Shown here: positions 7,561 to 9,434 of the stretch, one piece after another | Layout: each line of letters starts with the position of its first letter | Position numbering within the stretch: the first letter of the stretch is position 1 | From: Planctomycetota bacterium | Lineage (GTDB): Bacteria > Planctomycetota > PUPC01 > JACPCR01 | Direction: 5' to 3' | NCBI GenBank assembly: GCA_030740295.1 | Contig: JASLXP010000499.1 | Location: forward strand, 1 to 9,434 | DNA: 9,434 bases | Position numbers and translations under genes: made by a program | Notes under the pieces: generated by a model | What the model saw: the letters and a program-made list of their open reading frames with translations, nothing else | Databases searched by the model: none | What the model was told of the DNA's origin: nothing

Positions 7561-7874
7561 TGCCTCCTTTTCTGGAGGAAGGAATCGAATCGAAAAGGGG
7601 CTGAGTCCTGGGGCGGCCTTGAGGAAACGAACGGTGGGTCTGTCACGCCTCGGGAGCGGAGTGCTGCTTGAGCTCCAATCTACTCCCTGCATCTGTCTTG
7701 CCCTCGTGCTCGGCCTCTTGAGAGCAGGACATCCACAGGTTTCGTTCGAAACGGTATCCGCGCACTGCAGAGCGCCTTCGAATGCTGTCGCTGCTTCACC
7801 GAAGCTCGGCAGCGACTGACATTGCCAACGCCGTTTCCTTCCAGCCTCGTGTTGGCTTGGTTTTCACCGCGCCG
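7561..7874 (-). promoter_or_regulatory. Leader/promoter region of the slipin gene, with several small palindromes
   Basis: This 314-bp gap between the tRNA and the slipin start must carry the slipin promoter, though no clean -35/-10 pair is visible. It holds the AGGAGG ribosome-binding site (7563-7568), an inverted repeat GTTTCG-TT-CGAAAC (7739-7752) that could be an operator, and a stem-loop with an 8-bp stem (GTCGCTGC at 7787-7794, GCAGCGAC at 7809-7816) that lacks a T-run and so is not a typical terminator. No gene is seen. Confidence 0.45.
7563..7578 (-). promoter_or_regulatory. Strong slipin ribosome-binding site inside a small hairpin
   Basis: On the minus strand CCTCC-AGAAAA-GGAGG forms a 5-bp stem. 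The GGAGG half is part of the AGGAGG Shine-Dalgarno sequence, five bases before the ATG at 7557. The ribosome-binding site decides the start. The hairpin could partly hide it, but the stem is short and the polypurine/polypyrimidine match could be chance. Confidence 0.6.
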
Positions 7875-7947
7875 GTTGCGGTACAGGATTCGAACCTGTA
7901 ACAGCCAGGTTATCAGCCTGGTGCTCTATCCATTGAGCTAACCGTAT
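7875..7947 (-). tRNA. tRNA-Ile (anticodon GAT), imperfect acceptor stem; possible pseudo-tRNA
   Basis: Read on the minus strand: D-arm GCTC-AATGGATA-GAGC, anticodon arm CCAGG-CTGATAA-CCTGG with anticodon GAT, a 5-nt variable loop, and T-arm ACAGG-TTCGAAT-CCTGT, all perfectly paired and of correct lengths. The acceptor stem is weak: ATACGGT against ACCGCAA leaves two mismatches (1:72 A-A and 3:70 A-C). The discriminator base is C rather than the A usual for tRNA-Ile, and no CCA is encoded. No second tRNA or rRNA is adjacent, whereas tRNA-Ile(GAT) is often found in rRNA operons. It is either a divergent minor tRNA or a decaying copy. Confidence 0.75.
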
Positions 7948-8059
7948 GGGTTGGAAACCCACGTGTGGATAACGCCTCTTGCGAAGCCATTCACGGAACA
8001 CACAGGCCGAATCACCAGGTGACGGCCAGTGCGCCGATGGCAAAGGCGGAGTCCATATC

Positions 8060-8094
8060 AAAAAAGCCTTGCCGAGGGAGGTCCCGGCAAGGCT
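8060..8094 (-). terminator. Rho-independent terminator of an unidentified minus-strand transcript
   Basis: On the minus strand a perfect 10-bp stem (AGCCTTGCCG, plus positions 8065-8074, with CGGCAAGGCT, 8085-8094) and a 10-nt loop is followed by a run of six Ts (8065-8060). Its T-run orientation shows it ends transcription coming from the right. No recognisable gene lies immediately upstream on that strand. Confidence 0.8.
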
Positions 8095-8783
8095 CTTATA
8101 AATTCCAGAGCGAATGCCAGTCACGGGCTCGCGGACTGATCATTAATATCCTGATTTCCCAGCGAGGAATCTGAATTCTTCGTTAGGTAGCACGGAGTTT
8201 CACTTCGTGAAATGCAGGGCGATTTGGATATGACGTTTTGCATTGTTGGGTTCCTGTTCTTTGCTGATGGCGTGTTTCAGGCGGGCAGAAAATAGTGCTC
8301 GGGCGCGAAGAGTCCAGGAAATAAAGTCCTTTTTCTGCGCCTGCTTTCTATCCTGACCACTATGGGACGCACGAGTCGGCCGCGGAGTGGTTTCAACAGA
8401 CGCAGAGCCGAAGCCGCACCGCATTTGGGAAAAGAGCCAGAGCCGATGAAATTGTGTATCCGGAGAAATGCCGCGAGATTTAACGCTGGTGGGGTTTGAG
8501 TCTTTCGGGAACTTCAGGCATTCTTACCGCCCTGACGATTGGCAGAAGCCGACTCAGCCGCCGATTCTGTTTGTCATGCCACGGGTTGCCGTTGGGATGA
8601 GTGGTGACCAGGAACAGGGAATCGTGATCGTATTCTCCCATTGGCGAGCGTTTTCCGACACCTGACTGAAGCGCTTGCAGACCATGAGAAGGAGCAAGCT
8701 CCGAACGATGAAGATGATTAGCCGAGAGTGGCGATAGAGAGACAACGAGATCGATCCACCCCGCCATAGAGCAGAACAAATGC

Positions 8784-8788
8784 AGGGA
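8784..8788 (+). promoter_or_regulatory. Ribosome-binding site of the PVC-type dehydrogenase gene
   Basis: AGGGA five bases before the ATG at 8794 (AGGGAAAAGAATG). It supports the start, which also places a signal peptide at the N-terminus. Confidence 0.6.
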
Positions 8789-8793
8789 AAAGA

Positions 8794-9434
8794 ATGACTC
8801 GGACTGCTGTCACCATATTGCTTGCCATCACCAGTGGCTTGTCAGGCGAAGAAGCTGAAGGCGACAAGCCGCGGGGCTTCGCGGACCTCACCTTACTTGA
8901 TGGGTTCGCTGCGACTGTCTTCGCTGAGCCCAATTTACTAAATCAGCCGATAGCCATGGCTTTTGACGATCGGGGCCGCCTCTGGGTCGCCGAGACAGTT
9001 GCCTATCAGAACACCGGCCGCTCTCGTTTTAAGGAGGGTCGGGATCGGATTGTCATTTTGGAGGACCAGGATGGCGACGGCGTTCACGATAAACGGACCA
9101 TCTTTCACGACAAACTTAACCGCATCAGTGCCATCGCTATTGGATTCGGTGGCGTATTCGTTGGCGCGACGCCGTATCTCCAATTCATTCCGGATCGGGA
9201 CGGTGATGACAAACCCGACGGCGAACCGGAAGCGTTATTGGATGGCTGGGATTATTTGACTCACCACTTCATCAATTCCTTCATCTGGGGACCCGACGGC
9301 TGGCTTTACGGCTTGAAGGGAATCGGGAGGTCGAATGTCGGCAAGCCAGGTACGCCCGCGAAAGAGCGTCTTCTGATTCGGAATGGCGTATGGCGATACC
9401 ATCCGACCAAGCGCAAAGTCGAGGCATGGTGCCG
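8794..9434 (+). CDS. PVC-type membrane-bound dehydrogenase / heme-binding protein, N-terminal part (runs off window)
   Basis: The first 213 residues of a protein whose 3' end lies beyond the window. The N-terminus (MTRTAVTILLAITSGLSGEE) is a signal peptide, so the protein is exported. QPIAMAFDDRGRLWVAETVA (51-70), RDRIVILEDQDGDGVHDKRT (83-102) and HHFINSFIWGPDGWLYGLKG (157-176) are hallmarks of the 'putative membrane-bound dehydrogenase' N-terminal domain found almost only in Planctomycetes and Verrucomicrobia, a beta-propeller related to sugar/quinoprotein dehydrogenases. Two Asp-rich loops (DQDGDGVHDK, DRDGDDKPDGE) look like calcium sites. Full-length relatives usually end in a c-type cytochrome CxxCH domain and often a HEAT-repeat region; these cannot be seen here. 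Electron transfer from oxidation of an extracellular compound is the inferred role. It is the only plus-strand gene. Confidence 0.92.
   Translation, partial: MTRTAVTILLAITSGLSGEEAEGDKPRGFADLTLLDGFAATVFAEPNLLNQPIAMAFDDRGRLWVAETVAYQNTGRSRFKEGRDRIVILEDQDGDGVHDKRTIFHDKLNRISAIAIGFGGVFVGATPYLQFIPDRDGDDKPDGEPEALLDGWDYLTHHFINSFIWGPDGWLYGLKGIGRSNVGKPGTPAKERLLIRNGVWRYHPTKRKVEAWC

Larger units (their letters stand above)
7948..8793. other. Intergenic region without a convincing gene
   Basis: About 850 bp between the tRNA and the plus-strand dehydrogenase. The only clear structure is the terminator at 8060-8094. A small hairpin, TTTCAC-TTC-GTGAAA, lies at about 8200. Short open frames exist (8200-8424 minus, 74 codons; 8480-8779 minus, 99 codons; 8468-8665 plus, 65 codons), but none has a ribosome-binding site or a family motif that I recognise. 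The right part must hold the promoter of the gene at 8794, but no consensus boxes stand out. It may contain a small RNA or decayed gene remnants. Confidence 0.5.

Noticed and set aside
7558..7692. 45-codon N-terminal extension of the slipin gene
   Set aside because: A strong AGGAGG five bases before the ATG at 7557 marks the true start, and the extension looks unlike the family.
7864..8124. An 86-codon minus-strand frame
   Set aside because: It runs through the tRNA gene and the intrinsic terminator, so it cannot be a genuine coding sequence.
8200..8424. A 74-codon minus-strand frame upstream of the orphan terminator
   Set aside because: No ribosome-binding site, no recognisable family and basic low-information composition; kept only as a possibility in the small-RNA finding.

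Overview
The window looks like a chromosomal segment from the PVC superphylum, most likely Verrucomicrobiota or Planctomycetota. The reasons are a PVC-type 'membrane-bound dehydrogenase' N-terminus at the right edge, a Cys-type sulfatase, a PhyH-family dioxygenase, a large secreted GH42-like enzyme and a nested-hairpin intergenic repeat. The DNA is moderately GC-rich. No mobilisation genes, integrases or CRISPR arrays are visible.

Layout from left to right. (1) Positions 1-2932, minus strand: a very large secreted GH42-like glycosidase that runs off the left edge; it starts at a TTG. (2) 2951-3529, minus: a thioredoxin-fold (PRX-like) protein lying 18 nt upstream of the glycosidase and probably co-transcribed with it. 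(3) About 3579-3832: a roughly 250-bp palindromic repeat made of several short GC-rich hairpins, with no gene. (4) 3906-5501, minus: a Cys-type sulfatase without a signal peptide. It overlaps by 4 nt (ATGA) the end of (5) a PhyH-type Fe(II)/2-oxoglutarate dioxygenase (5498-6385, minus). (6) A strong intrinsic terminator at 6390-6423 ends the upstream gene. (7) That gene is an SPFH/slipin-like protein (6451-7557, minus) with an excellent ribosome-binding site and three copies of its N-terminal module. (8) A tRNA-Ile(GAT)-like gene lies at 7875-7947, minus, with an imperfect acceptor stem. (9) About 850 bp (7948-8793) has no convincing gene but carries a second intrinsic terminator (8060-8094, minus) with no obvious transcript. 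(10) From 8794 to the right edge, plus strand: the start of a secreted PVC-type dehydrogenase.

How the genes fit together. The minus-strand genes appear to form three transcription units: slipin alone, closed by its own terminator; dioxygenase plus sulfatase, translationally coupled; and thioredoxin-like protein plus glycosidase. The dioxygenase/sulfatase pair suggests intracellular processing of a small sulfated or hydroxylatable compound. The glycosidase and the PVC-type dehydrogenase are exported proteins typical of polysaccharide-degrading PVC bacteria. No complete pathway can be reconstructed from this window, and the exact substrates are unknown.
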